In this document: piece by piece, positions 25,133-33,632 of the stretch
Position numbering within the stretch: position 1 is the stretch's first letter
Layout of the letters: each line of letters starts with the position of its first letter
Assembly: GCA_029551185.1 (NCBI GenBank)
Contig: JAKPFY010000212.1
Coordinates: 1 to 33,739, forward strand
DNA from: Bacillota bacterium
GTDB lineage: Bacteria > Bacillota > SHA-98 > UBA4971
Direction: 5' to 3'
Length of the DNA: 33,739 nucleotides
Notes under the pieces: generated by a model
Seen by the model: the letters and a program-made list of their open reading frames with translations, nothing else
Database searches by the model: none
Told to the model about the DNA's origin: nothing
Translations under genes and position numbers: made by a program

Positions 25133-25855
25133 GTGAAAAGAGCTCGGGAGTTTGAGTTGTATGTCGCAGGAGTATGCGTTATCCTTGGCATATTGCTTGT
25201 AGGACAAGTCAGAACTCAGGAATACATCGGGGAAAGCCAGATACCGTCAAGACGACTGGAAGATCTAAGCGATATGCTCCGAAGATCTGACGCGGAAAGG
25301 ATGATCCTGGAGAAGGAAGTTGAGGTTCTCAGGGAACAAGTATCTAAAGTCGTAGAAGGCGAGAAAGCCGCTGAAACCATTCGGGCTGAACTTGTAAAGG
25401 CAAGAATGTTCGCCGGAATTTCAACAGTTGAAGGTCCCGGCGTAATTGTCACATTGAATGACAGTAAACGCCAAGCCGGACCCGGAGAAAGCGTTGAGCT
25501 TTTCCTTGTTCATGACAACGATATCCTCCAAGTAGTTAATGAACTGTTTGCAGCAGGAGCTGAAGCCGTATCCATAAACGGCCAAAGAATGGTTGCCACT
25601 TCTGAAGTCAGATGTTCCGGCCCTGTAATTTCCGTCAATAATGTCCGGATTGCGCCGCCCTATGAGATACACGCGATTGGCAACCCTGACGCACTGGACA
25701 GCGCGTTGCACATGAGAGACGGGATTCTGGATACTCTTAGAGCGTGGGGTATCGAGGCGAAAGTTCAAAAACTGCCTGTCGTCCAGGTTCCAGGGTACAA
25801 AGGCGGCTTGTATTTTCAGTATGCAAAACCGGTATCGGAAGGAGCACAGAAATGA
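25133..25855 (+). CDS. DUF881 family membrane protein (YlxW/YlxX type)
   Basis: A 240-aa protein of the DUF881 family, found next to divIB, sbp and ftsA in many Gram-positive bacteria; its role is unknown. It has a short N-tail, one membrane helix (about 10-26), a coiled coil (about 37-85), then a conserved extracytoplasmic domain with STVEGPGVIVTLNDS, LVHDNDILQVVNEL and EAVSINGQRM. B. subtilis has two such genes (ylxW, ylxX); here there is one. GTG 25133 follows a purine-rich GGGGGGTAAGAG, and the stop overlaps the sbp start. A role in division or envelope organisation is suggested only by location. Confidence 0.93.
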   Translation: MKRAREFELYVAGVCVILGILLVGQVRTQEYIGESQIPSRRLEDLSDMLRRSDAERMILEKEVEVLREQVSKVVEGEKAAETIRAELVKARMFAGISTVEGPGVIVTLNDSKRQAGPGESVELFLVHDNDILQVVNELFAAGAEAVSINGQRMVATSEVRCSGPVISVNNVRIAPPYEIHAIGNPDALDSALHMRDGILDTLRAWGIEAKVQKLPVVQVPGYKGGLYFQYAKPVSEGAQK

Positions 25856-26202
25856 TGCTGCCTATCATCGGACTTGTTGCAGGCATTATAATTGCTTTGT
25901 TTACACCTTTGCGTTTTCCGATAGACTACTCACAGTATATTGCCATTGGTATTCTCGCAGCGTTAGACTGCGTCTTTGGCGGCATTCGAGCAGGATTGCA
26001 AGGGACATTTGACAGTACTGTTTTCATATCCGGATTTTTGCTAAATACAGCCTTGGCGACAGCTCTAACCATGGTAGGGGACAAACTCGGTGTTGACCTC
26101 GTCCTAGGCGCAACTGTTGCTTTCAGCATTAGAATCTTCACGAATGTAGGCATCATCCGGAGACATATTCTTGATAAGTGGTTCAAGAAGTCTCTTAAGT
26201 GA
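25852..26202 (+). CDS. sbp: Small basic protein Sbp (DUF1290)
   Basis: A 116-aa membrane protein with about three to four hydrophobic helices and a basic tail (RRHILDKWFKKSLK). The segment ILAALDCVFGGIRAGLQGTF is the family signature. The ATG at 25852 overlaps the DUF881 stop (ATGA), with GGAAGGAG just upstream. The open frame extends back to 25744, but that part is only the other frame of the DUF881 gene. The function is unknown. The position before ftsA is strongly conserved in Gram-positive bacteria, hinting at a link to the division ring. Confidence 0.94.
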   Translation: MMLPIIGLVAGIIIALFTPLRFPIDYSQYIAIGILAALDCVFGGIRAGLQGTFDSTVFISGFLLNTALATALTMVGDKLGVDLVLGATVAFSIRIFTNVGIIRRHILDKWFKKSLK

Positions 26203-26259
26203 AGAGGAGTCACCTGAGATACGTTGAATTCTTTGTGTAATAGGCGCGGGAGGTAATCC

Positions 26260-27450
26260 ATGTCTGATAACAGCATTATTGCAGGCTTAGATATCGGCAC
26301 TACCCGAGTGACAGAAATTATAGCTCGAGTAAATGCAGAGGGCGAAATTGATATTCTGGGGGTCGGAGAAGAACCGTGTCAGGGCTTTCGCCGCGGATTG
26401 ATTGTTGATATTGATTCAGTCTCCTCTGCAATAGAGGCTGCCAATAAACGCGCAACGCGTATGGCAGGTCATAACATACCCAGTGTATTTGTGGGAATCC
26501 CTGTTATTCGTGTATCATGTGCCACAAGTCACGGTATGACAGCTACCTCAGGAGATGACTGGCGTGTGACTGCTTTCGATGTGAAGAAAGCGCTTGACGC
26601 AGCTAAGGTTCTTGCTGTCCCGCCTGACCGGGAAATAATATCAGTCTTGCCTCAAGAATACATAGTGGACGGACTAGGCGGTATCCAAGATCCCGAAGGG
26701 ATGACCGGCATCAGACTGGAGGTCAATGCCAAGGTTATTATGGGACAGGTGGCAATGCTCGAAAATATCGCAGAAAGCGTGGAACGGGCAGGGCTTAAAG
26801 TGGAGGGACGAGTCTTGGAGCCCGTAGCTGTCGCGCAGGCAGTTCTCACGGACGAGCAGACTCATAGAGGAGTAATGCTAATTGACATCGGCGGGCAGAT
26901 AACCCAAGTTGTAACATTCTATGAAGGAACTCCAATCCAATTTCTATGTGTACCTTTAGGTGGTACGCACATTACAAATGATATAGCTATCGGCATGAAG
27001 ATTCCGTTCGAAGAGGCTGAAAGAATAAAGCACAGAAACTCCTTGGGCGGACAGAACGATAGAAACAATGATGAGTTTATCCGTGACATAATAGACGCAA
27101 GATTGCGAGAAATTATTGAACTTATCGAATCGGAAACCCGCGAAGTTCGGAATAGCGGGCTTGTACCGTGTGGCGTGGTTTTTGCCGGAGCAGGCTCATC
27201 TGTCCCCGGAACTATAGAGCTGGCTTGTGAGATCCTTGACTTGCCTGCGCAAATTGGTAAGTCTCGCCTGATTCAGGCGCCAAAAGGAATTGAGCCACGC
27301 AACCTGTCGCAAGTGGCTTTGGGAATTATAAGGCATGTGGCAGGGGATTCCCGCTTCTTCCTTGCAAGGGAATTTGAGCCTTCCACATTTCGGAAGGTCC
27401 TTTCCAATCTCCGAGGATGGTTCGATGGGTTCTTAGAAGACTTCTTCTAG
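26260..27450 (+). CDS. ftsA: Cell division protein FtsA
   Basis: Actin-like ATPase that tethers FtsZ to the membrane. Its 396 aa begin with the phosphate-1 loop AGLDIGTTRV. The 1C domain lies near 85-160, MLIDIGGQITQVV is the phosphate-2 loop, and VVFAGAGSSVPG is the adenosine motif. The C-terminus (LRGWFDGFLEDFF) is an amphipathic membrane-targeting helix. The ATG at 26260 follows GGGAGGT by 5 nt. Upstream, AGGAGTC (26205-26211), 13 nt, then TGAAT (26225-26229) resembles a sigma-H promoter; ftsAZ has one in B. subtilis. Here the -35 is imperfect. Confidence 0.97.
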   Translation: MSDNSIIAGLDIGTTRVTEIIARVNAEGEIDILGVGEEPCQGFRRGLIVDIDSVSSAIEAANKRATRMAGHNIPSVFVGIPVIRVSCATSHGMTATSGDDWRVTAFDVKKALDAAKVLAVPPDREIISVLPQEYIVDGLGGIQDPEGMTGIRLEVNAKVIMGQVAMLENIAESVERAGLKVEGRVLEPVAVAQAVLTDEQTHRGVMLIDIGGQITQVVTFYEGTPIQFLCVPLGGTHITNDIAIGMKIPFEEAERIKHRNSLGGQNDRNNDEFIRDIIDARLREIIELIESETREVRNSGLVPCGVVFAGAGSSVPGTIELACEILDLPAQIGKSRLIQAPKGIEPRNLSQVALGIIRHVAGDSRFFLAREFEPSTFRKVLSNLRGWFDGFLEDFF

Positions 27451-27485
27451 ATTGAATTTGGCGGTTACCGCAGGAGGGATAATAC

Positions 27486-28547
27486 GTGTTCAACCTGGAA
27501 CTTGAGATGGAGCAGTTCACAAACATTAAGGTGGTAGGGGTCGGAGGAGGAGGTTCCAACGCAATAAACCGGATGATAATGGCAGGATTATCAGGTGTAG
27601 AGTTTGTAGCAGTCAATACTGACGCACAAGCGCTGGCCATATCTGACGCAAATATAAAAATCCAGGTTGGAGAAAAACTCACAAAAGGCCTTGGCGCAGG
27701 TTCAAATCCGCAAATTGGGGAGCAGGCAGCGCAAGAGAGTTACGATGTGATTAAACGGGCACTGGAAGGAGCTGACATGGTATTTATCACTGCAGGCATG
27801 GGCGGTGGAACAGGTACAGGGGGCGCCCCTGTCGTTGCTTCTATCGCAAAGGAACTGGGCTCCCTTACTGTTGGTGTAGTAACAAAACCTTTTACCTTTG
27901 AAGGCAAGAAGCGCATGGCTCAAGCAGTGGTAGGCGTCGATAATTTAAAGAGCAAGGTAGACGCCCTTATTGTCATACCCAATGACAGACTTCTACAAGT
28001 CAGCGAGCCTGCGACCTCAATTCTTGATGCTTTTCAGCTGGCAGATGATGTGCTGCGCCACGGAGTCCAAGGTATTTCAGACCTGATTACTGTGCCCGGC
28101 CTGATTAACGTTGATTTCGCGGACGTAAGAACCATTATGTGTGACGCAGGTTCCGCCCTGATGGGTATAGGCATAGCCTCAGGAGAAGGACGTGCTGAGA
28201 AAGCTGCAAAAGCTGCCATAGAAAGTCCCCTTCTTGAAACAACTATTAACGGTGCCAAAGGTGTGCTCATGAATATTACGGGAAGCAGCAATCTGGGTCT
28301 ATTTGAGGTGAATGAGGCTGCAGAACTTATTGCGCAAGCCGCTGACGCTGACGCGAATATCATATTTGGCGCCATGATCGACGAAAACCTTACAGATGAA
28401 ATAAAAATCACCGTCATAGCCACGGGTTTCGAAGCAAAAGCCAAAGAAAAAGTGGGTCTGGAAGCTGTAGAAATCAGCGATTTCGCAGGCAGTGAAGACC
28501 TGGATATACCTGCTTTCCTAAGACGAGGGAGAGGCCAGAAGCGTTAA
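27486..28547 (+). CDS. ftsZ: Cell division protein FtsZ
   Basis: Tubulin-like GTPase that forms the Z ring. It has 353 aa: [14 protein letters not shown] near 17-30, the GTP signature GGGTGTG at 106-112, and [11 protein letters not shown] as the T7 loop that completes the neighbour's active site. The C-terminal peptide LDIPAFLRR binds FtsA and others. The linker before this peptide is very short (about 20 residues). GTG 27486 has AGGAGGG at 27472-27478, 7 nt away. No clear terminator follows, so some transcripts may continue into spoIIGA. Confidence 0.98.
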   Translation: MFNLELEMEQFTNIKVVGVGGGGSNAINRMIMAGLSGVEFVAVNTDAQALAISDANIKIQVGEKLTKGLGAGSNPQIGEQAAQESYDVIKRALEGADMVFITAGMGGGTGTGGAPVVASIAKELGSLTVGVVTKPFTFEGKKRMAQAVVGVDNLKSKVDALIVIPNDRLLQVSEPATSILDAFQLADDVLRHGVQGISDLITVPGLINVDFADVRTIMCDAGSALMGIGIASGEGRAEKAAKAAIESPLLETTINGAKGVLMNITGSSNLGLFEVNEAAELIAQAADADANIIFGAMIDENLTDEIKITVIATGFEAKAKEKVGLEAVEISDFAGSEDLDIPAFLRRGRGQKR

Positions 28548-28581
28548 CTTGTATTATGACATCGCAATTTTGTCCCCAATT

Positions 28582-28614
28582 CTGACATAATTCTCAATAC
28601 GAAGTTTGTATACT
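28582..28614 (+). promoter_or_regulatory. spoIIG-type promoter with long spacer
   Basis: CTGACA (28582-28587) and TATACT (28609-28614) are each one mismatch from sigma-A consensus but 21 bp apart. The B. subtilis spoIIG promoter has the same oddity (22 bp) and depends on Spo0A~P. TGTC-like half-sites at 28558, 28571 and 28584 (alternating strands) are spaced 13 bp but match the 0A box poorly. Confidence 0.5.
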
Positions 28615-28711
28615 TAATAAGGAGATGAAAGCACATTGTAGTATAGGTAATGATACATCTTGCGCCAGGTATCCGATATCTATGACAAAGCGGCGTTCGG
28701 GGGTGGATCTC

Positions 28712-29590
28712 ATGCCTTATAAGACTGTCGTGAGTGCCGCTGTGATGACTCTGGCTATGCACTGGCTCACCCTGTGGGCAACCGGAGAGGTTCTCGGCTG
28801 TAAAGTGAGACACCGGAGACTGCTTATAGCGTCAATCGCAGCAGGACTCATGGATGCAGTCATCATCGTTTCGCTGCTCTTCGGATATCTGCCCGCGTAT
28901 CTCGCAGTCCCTTCAGCAATTCTTTCAATACTGCCTGCAGTCAGAATATCCTTCGGTCCTTTGCCATTATCCAAATTCACCATAGTCTCCGGTCATGTGT
29001 TAGGAATCAGTGTCCTGGCATTCGGAGGAGCCTCAGCTACGGCTTACCTCACAGGACGGCGGCTCATACCCACACTTCTAGGCCTCCTAGGGACCGTCCT
29101 GGTAACTACAGAAATCGGATGGGGCTATGTCCGTCGTAGGTTCCGGGAATGGCTTTTATATGTGCCAATAGAAATCCGCTTCGGCGATATTCAGTTTGAA
29201 GTGAACGCTTTGATCGACACAGGCAACAGACTCAAAGACCCTCTTACAGGCCTTCCTGTGATTCTCCTGGAATACAACGCAGCCGCAAAGTTTCTTCCCG
29301 AGGAAGTCAGACGAGCGTTTATGGCCTTCGACGCAGGCGATTTAGGGCTCATCTCAGAACTTCTGGCGGATTCAACATGGCTCGCAAGGTTCCGGGTAAT
29401 CCCCTTTGTCTCAGTCGGCGAGGAAAGAGGTCTCCTCCCTGGGTTCAGAGCAGATGAAATCCTTATCTCAGACGGGACGCGAAACTTCAAAACGAAGAAT
29501 GTCGTTGTCGGAATACACGTAAGCAAGCTTTCCAATGAAGGCGCATTTTCTGCGCTCCTTCATCCCGACATTTTGACGAAAGCTTCTTGA
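28712..29590 (+). CDS. spoIIGA: Pro-sigma-E processing protease SpoIIGA
   Basis: Membrane aspartic protease that cleaves pro-sigma-E in the mother cell after the SpoIIR signal from the forespore. From ATG 28712 it has 292 aa (B. subtilis 309). Five membrane helices (about 1-145) are followed by a soluble domain with the catalytic Asp in ALIDTGNRL (Asp169) and GLPVILLEY. The frame is open back to an ATG at 28625, but the extra 29 residues are unlike the family, and GGGGGTGGA (28699-28707) sits just before 28712. Its substrate gene follows directly and its activator gene, spoIIR, is 2.5 kb downstream on the other strand. Confidence 0.94.
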   Translation: MPYKTVVSAAVMTLAMHWLTLWATGEVLGCKVRHRRLLIASIAAGLMDAVIIVSLLFGYLPAYLAVPSAILSILPAVRISFGPLPLSKFTIVSGHVLGISVLAFGGASATAYLTGRRLIPTLLGLLGTVLVTTEIGWGYVRRRFREWLLYVPIEIRFGDIQFEVNALIDTGNRLKDPLTGLPVILLEYNAAAKFLPEEVRRAFMAFDAGDLGLISELLADSTWLARFRVIPFVSVGEERGLLPGFRADEILISDGTRNFKTKNVVVGIHVSKLSNEGAFSALLHPDILTKAS

Positions 29591-29639
29591 ACACACGTAC
29601 GTACAGCAGTCCGCTAATATTGCCTAGGAGGAGACTAGG

Positions 29640-30383
29640 ATGAAAATGGGTCTCCCTTTCATGAATCGACTCCTCTGTCTAAGGCTGAAGAGCATGCTAT
29701 GGGCAATTGATTCAGGCCTTATTCGAAGCCGCTCCGTCCTTTATGTAGGTAATGGAGGAGAGGTCTTACCACCGCCCCTTTCAACCAGTGAAGAAAGCGA
29801 GCTCCTAACACGCCTGGAAATGGGAGATACACAGGTAAAGGGTGAGCTCATCGAGAGAAATCTAAGGCTTGTAGTGTATATAGCAAGGAGATTTGAGAAT
29901 ACTGGAATAGGCGTGGAAGATCTTATATCTATTGGCACCATTGGTTTAATTAAGGCTGTCAATACCTTTGATCCTTCCAAAAGAATAAAGCTGGCTACAT
30001 ATGCTTCGCGCTGCATAGAAAATGAAATCCTTATGTACCTTCGCAGAAGCAGCAAAGTCAGGTCTGAAGTGTCATTTGATGAACCCCTCAATGTAGATTG
30101 GGACGGCAATGAACTCCTCCTGTCTGACGTCATGGGAACTGACAGCGATATTGTATATAGATGCATCGAAGAACAAGTAGATAAGTCGTTGCTGGACGAC
30201 GCTATGCAACGATTGTCCACGAGAGAAAAGAGAATAGTCGAGCTCCGATTCGGACTTGGCGACGGAAAAGAAAAGACGCAAAAGGAAGTTGCGGATTTAT
30301 TGGGCATATCTCAATCCTATATATCCAGGCTGGAAAAGAGAATTATAAGAAAGCTGCGGCGCGAAATCAGAAAAGTAGAGTAG
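29640..30383 (+). CDS. sigE: RNA polymerase sporulation sigma factor sigma-E (pro-form)
   Basis: First mother-cell sigma factor, made as an inactive precursor. It has 247 aa. The hydrophobic and basic pro-sequence covers about the first 30 residues, with the cleavage region near [15 protein letters not shown], which aligns with the B. subtilis site. Region 2 ([20 protein letters not shown], then [19 protein letters not shown]), region 3 and the region 4 helix-turn-helix ([20 protein letters not shown]) are complete. AGGAGGAG (29626-29633) precedes the ATG by 6 nt. It lies 49 nt after spoIIGA, and the radical SAM gene follows after 30 nt, so the three probably form one operon. Confidence 0.98.
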   Translation: MKMGLPFMNRLLCLRLKSMLWAIDSGLIRSRSVLYVGNGGEVLPPPLSTSEESELLTRLEMGDTQVKGELIERNLRLVVYIARRFENTGIGVEDLISIGTIGLIKAVNTFDPSKRIKLATYASRCIENEILMYLRRSSKVRSEVSFDEPLNVDWDGNELLLSDVMGTDSDIVYRCIEEQVDKSLLDDAMQRLSTREKRIVELRFGLGDGKEKTQKEVADLLGISQSYISRLEKRIIRKLRREIRKVE

Positions 30384-30413
30384 ACTATAGCAATTTTAAA
30401 GGGGGACCTTAAG

Positions 30414-31802
30414 TTGAAGACATATGACCTTATGAAAAAGTATGTAGCTTCGCAAGTCATAGACTATGCTTTGTCTCTTCTGGCCAAAGATCCTCAGCGA
30501 AACTTGGTGACCTTAACCAGGATTCTGGAGCTATTTGCAGGAGGTCCCAACGAGAAACAGCAAATCCAAACCGCAAGACAAGCATTTAAAGACCCAAATC
30601 ATGTGTGGACCAAACTGGCAGAACGAGGATTCTCCCAGCTTCATCCAAGTTATCGAACGCGAGGGTTGGTTAATCTCTTCATTAACGAAGCGTACATGGG
30701 TCAGCAGGAACGGAAACTGCATTCTGAGGAGTTAGGCACACCGATACCTTCCCTAATCGTGATAAGTCCGACAATGCAGTGTAATCTGAACTGTACAGGA
30801 TGTTACGCAGGACGTTATTCAAAAGAAGGCGAAATCGACGAAACCACCTTAGACAGAATCATTACAGAAGGGAAAGAACTTGGCATTTATTTCTATGTAA
30901 TATCAGGAGGCGAGCCGTTTCTGAGGGACGATCTTCTGAATATCGCAAAGAAACACGATGACGCAGTTTTTATGGTATATACTAACGGCACTCTCATAGA
31001 TCAAGACTTAGCCCAGCGCCTTGCTGAACTGGGAAACATCTCACCTGCACTTAGCTTGGAGGGGATGGAAGCGCAAACAGACAAAAGGCGCGGGCCCGGA
31101 ATGTTCGAGGCAGTTATGAAAGCAATGGATCACTTAAGAAAAGCAGGCACGGTGTTTGGATTTTCAGCGACGTATACCAGAGATAATATTGAGGCTCTTA
31201 CCGATGAAGCCTTTATTGATATGCTGATTGATAAAGGCGCGTTGTATGGTTGGTTCTTTATGTTGATCCCAGTCGGAAAAGATGACGACATAACTCTCAT
31301 GTGTACTCCTACCCAGCGTGATACTATGAGAAGGCACGTAATCTCTCTTAGAAAAACAAAACCCATCTTTGTCATTGACTTCTGGAATGACGGCCCGATG
31401 GTATCCGGTTGCATGGCAGGTGGCAGAAGTTACCTGCATATTAATGCGCAAGGAGATATTGAACCGTGCGTCTTTGTTCACTTTGCAGTGGATAACATAA
31501 AGAACACCACCTTGAAGCAGGCTTTGACATCGCCATACTTCATGGATATAAAGGCGAGGATGCCACTTAATGAGAACCACCTAAGGCCGTGTATGATAGT
31601 GGATAATCCCCATATACTGAGAGAAGTCGTGTGTAGGCACGGTGCAAAGCCTACCCATGAGAAAGCTGACTCAATCATTACCGTTCTTGCCGATGATTTG
31701 GATGAATACGCCAATGAATATGGCAAACTGGCAAAAACAGCTTGGGAAGAGGAATACGTTACTGGGCAGGTTCAGCGTACTCATTCGCCTCAACAAGAAT
31801 AA
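30414..31802 (+). CDS. Radical SAM protein with SPASM-like C-terminus, in the sigE operon
   Basis: A 462-aa radical S-adenosylmethionine enzyme of unknown reaction. The [4Fe-4S] motif C-x3-C-x2-C is at Cys123, 127 and 130 (MQCNLNCTGC), and GGEP is at 165-168. C-terminal cysteines at 333, 352, 393 and 407, including SGCMAGG and DIEPC, suggest SPASM-type auxiliary cluster ligands. The first 110 residues form an unusual helical N-terminal domain. SPASM proteins often modify peptides or enzymes, but no small peptide gene is visible beside it. The TTG start at 30414 follows AAAGGGGGA by 7 nt. Closeness to sigE suggests expression during sporulation. The 3' end overlaps ymxH on the other strand by 44 nt. 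Confidence 0.9.
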   Translation: MKTYDLMKKYVASQVIDYALSLLAKDPQRNLVTLTRILELFAGGPNEKQQIQTARQAFKDPNHVWTKLAERGFSQLHPSYRTRGLVNLFINEAYMGQQERKLHSEELGTPIPSLIVISPTMQCNLNCTGCYAGRYSKEGEIDETTLDRIITEGKELGIYFYVISGGEPFLRDDLLNIAKKHDDAVFMVYTNGTLIDQDLAQRLAELGNISPALSLEGMEAQTDKRRGPGMFEAVMKAMDHLRKAGTVFGFSATYTRDNIEALTDEAFIDMLIDKGALYGWFFMLIPVGKDDDITLMCTPTQRDTMRRHVISLRKTKPIFVIDFWNDGPMVSGCMAGGRSYLHINAQGDIEPCVFVHFAVDNIKNTTLKQALTSPYFMDIKARMPLNENHLRPCMIVDNPHILREVVCRHGAKPTHEKADSIITVLADDLDEYANEYGKLAKTAWEEEYVTGQVQRTHSPQQE

Positions 31803-32016
31803 CATCCATTCCTATTCTCTTGATTCTTGACCAAGGAATCACATAATCATTGTAGCGTCCGAGGATACCCATGAGCTTTGAAGGGCCGGGCACCATAATA
31901 GATGTTACCTGGCCTGTGGTAAGATCTATTTCCATGTCACAGATAGGTCCTAACCTCCGTCCGTCGACAACGTTGACGACCTCACGGGTTCTTAGGTCTG
32001 AAACACGGACCAGCAT
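31759..32016 (-). CDS. YlmC/YmxH family PRC-barrel sporulation protein
   Basis: An 85-aa PRC-barrel protein of the YlmC/YmxH family, annotated as sporulation-related in Firmicutes; the mechanism is unknown. The sequence fits the family closely: MLVRVSDLRTREVVNVVDGR, then LGPICDMEIDLTTGQVTSIMVPGP and DYVIPWSRIKRIGMDVILVE. The frame can be extended to 32040, but the ATG at 32016 is right after GGGGGTGAT and gives the family start. It is the last gene of the sigG-spoIIR-ymxH strand and overlaps the radical SAM gene tail to tail. Its ribosome binding site is part of an inverted repeat. Confidence 0.92.
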   Translation of the reverse strand: MLVRVSDLRTREVVNVVDGRRLGPICDMEIDLTTGQVTSIMVPGPSKLMGILGRYNDYVIPWSRIKRIGMDVILVEANEYAEPAQ

Positions 32017-32024
32017 ACATATCA

Positions 32025-32081
32025 CCCCCTGCATCTCCACAAACCTATTATATTCGAGACTTGAAGATTGTGTGCAGGGGG
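32025..32081 (-). promoter_or_regulatory. Inverted repeat masking the ymxH RBS, with an internal promoter
   Basis: CCCCCTGCA (32025-32033) and TGCAGGGGG (32073-32081) are perfect 9-bp inverted repeats. In minus-strand mRNA from spoIIR the first arm would pair with and hide the GGGGGTG ribosome binding site of ymxH. Between the arms, a minus-strand promoter reads TGCACA (32071-32076), 18 bp, TATAAT (32047-32052). mRNA from this promoter would lack the masking arm. Confidence 0.5.
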
Positions 32082-32086
32082 ATACC

Positions 32087-32782
32087 TCACAAGAGGTCTC
32101 TCAGCGACAGAGATAAAGAGGTCAAGAGTGGAGATGATTCAAGAATAGGGACTCCAATAGCAGTATAATAAGCCCACGGAACGCTAAAGGATGTCTTGAG
32201 GTTCACATCCAACCTGAGGAGGGCTTCACCGGGGGAAGTATTTGAACCCAACCCTCGTATTCTGCCGTCGTCTGCAACTTCAATGAAACATAACGGCGGA
32301 AAAAGTACGCACCACCAGTTCTGCCCTATTCCTCTACCGAGAACGACTCGAATAGCGTCATAGTCTCCGGCAGGTACTTGAAGATTCCCATAACTGCACG
32401 GCGGAAACGAAAATGTTCCGAGCTCAACCGTAACGTCATAACCCCTCCCTAGTCTATCTACCTCATCCCTGGCTGCATCCTCGATCCTGCTGATGCTTTC
32501 AGACAGCACCTGCCATACTTCAGTCTTTGTAGTGGCTTCTGTGAGAAGCCCTTTTACTTCCCTTAAGACAGTGTCGCGGATTGCCATTTTTAAAGCTTGA
32601 TCATCCGGACTGTCGCTGTTTGCCATAATATGCAATCTAATGAGATTTGTGGTGTTAAAAGCTGTCTTCGCATCTTGTGGCAGTGCAGCGAAACCTGCCC
32701 CAAAAAACACTTCCGACATCATCATCGCAACGAGTATGAGTAAAATTGTGAGTGTAGGTTTTACGGTCCTTTTTTGCAACAA
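32087..32782 (-). CDS. spoIIR: Stage II sporulation protein R
   Basis: SpoIIR is secreted from the forespore into the intermembrane space, where it triggers SpoIIGA to cleave pro-sigma-E. The 231-aa protein has an N-terminal export signal (Lys-Pro, then LTILLILVAMMMSEVFF), then the conserved LIRLHIMANSDSPDDQALK, PPCSYGNLQVPAGDYDAIRV and GQNWWCVLFPPLCF. The open frame starts at a GTG (32788) that touches the GGAGG box; TTG 32782 has 6 nt spacing and is preferred. It follows sigG by 35 nt on the same strand, so it is probably under the sigma-F promoter before sigG, as its biology demands. Confidence 0.96.
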   Translation of the reverse strand: MLQKRTVKPTLTILLILVAMMMSEVFFGAGFAALPQDAKTAFNTTNLIRLHIMANSDSPDDQALKMAIRDTVLREVKGLLTEATTKTEVWQVLSESISRIEDAARDEVDRLGRGYDVTVELGTFSFPPCSYGNLQVPAGDYDAIRVVLGRGIGQNWWCVLFPPLCFIEVADDGRIRGLGSNTSPGEALLRLDVNLKTSFSVPWAYYTAIGVPILESSPLLTSLSLSLRDLL

Positions 32783-32817
32783 CGCCACCTCCGAAGCTTG
32801 GAATCCTGCCAGAGACG

Positions 32818-33591
32818 TTAGACAAAGCGCCTCATGTGTTTTAGCGCAGCCTTCTCAAGTCGCGATACTTGAGCCTGAGATATGCCTATTTCATCAGCTA
32901 CTTCCATTTGGGTTTTTCCTTCGAAAAACCTCAGTCTCAGGATTAGTCTTTCCCTTTCGCTTAGCTTTCCCATGGCTTCTCTGATAGAGATTCCTTCAAG
33001 CCAAGTAGAATCTTGGTTCCTCTCATCACTAACCTGATCCATTATGAAGATGGGATCCCCGTTGTCATGATAAATAGGTTCAAACAGTGAAACCGGCTCC
33101 TGAATAGCGTCCAGTGCATATACAACCTCCTCGCGAGGCAGTTTCAACTCATCTGCAATCTCACTTATTGAAGGTTCCCGTGAGTTTTTACTTATCAGCG
33201 TGTCACGGACTTGAAGGGCTTTATACGCTACATCCCTCAATGAGCGAGATACGCGAATAGGGTTATTGTCCCTGAGATACCTTCTGATCTCTCCGATTAT
33301 CATAGGAACAGCGTACGTGGAGAACTTCACGTTTTGTGACAAATCAAAGTTATCAATGGCTTTCATGAGGCCTATACACCCTACCTGAAACAAATCGTCT
33401 ACACTCTCGCCACGGTTATTGAACCGTTGTATCACGCTTAAGACCAAACGAAGATTACCATGGATCAGCTTGTCACGTGCGTCGTTGTCTCCCTCTCTTA
33501 CACGCTGCAAGAACTCCCGCATTTTCTGGTTGGAGAGAACAGGTAATTTTGACGTATTTACCCCGCAGATTTCGACCTTGTTTATCATCAT
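32818..33591 (-). CDS. sigG: RNA polymerase sporulation sigma factor sigma-G
   Basis: Late forespore sigma factor. The 257 aa are very close to B. subtilis sigma-G: the N-terminal NKVEICGVNTSKLPVL, region 2 (GNLRLVLSVIQRFNNRGE, then DDLFQVGCIGLMKAIDNFD), NPIRVSRSLRDVAYKALQVR, PVSLFEPIY in region 3, and the region 4 helix-turn-helix KTQMEVADEIGISQAQVSRL. No pro-sequence is present, as expected. In most spore-formers sigG follows sigE on the same strand; here it is inverted and about 2.4 kb away, heading an operon with spoIIR. A CAAGGGG box lies near the ATG at 33591. Confidence 0.97.
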   Translation of the reverse strand: MMINKVEICGVNTSKLPVLSNQKMREFLQRVREGDNDARDKLIHGNLRLVLSVIQRFNNRGESVDDLFQVGCIGLMKAIDNFDLSQNVKFSTYAVPMIIGEIRRYLRDNNPIRVSRSLRDVAYKALQVRDTLISKNSREPSISEIADELKLPREEVVYALDAIQEPVSLFEPIYHDNGDPIFIMDQVSDERNQDSTWLEGISIREAMGKLSERERLILRLRFFEGKTQMEVADEIGISQAQVSRLEKAALKHMRRFV

Positions 33592-33632
33592 AACCGGCCC
33601 CTTGCGTTTCCAAAATATCTCAGCCTTAATAA

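Noticed and set aside
28625-28711. N-terminal extension of SpoIIGA to ATG 28625
   Set aside because: The extra residues are polar and unlike the family, while a strong ribosome binding site sits before ATG 28712.
29741-30307. Minus-strand 188-aa open frame within sigE
   Set aside because: It is very Ser-rich and antisense to conserved sigma regions 2-4; a shadow frame.
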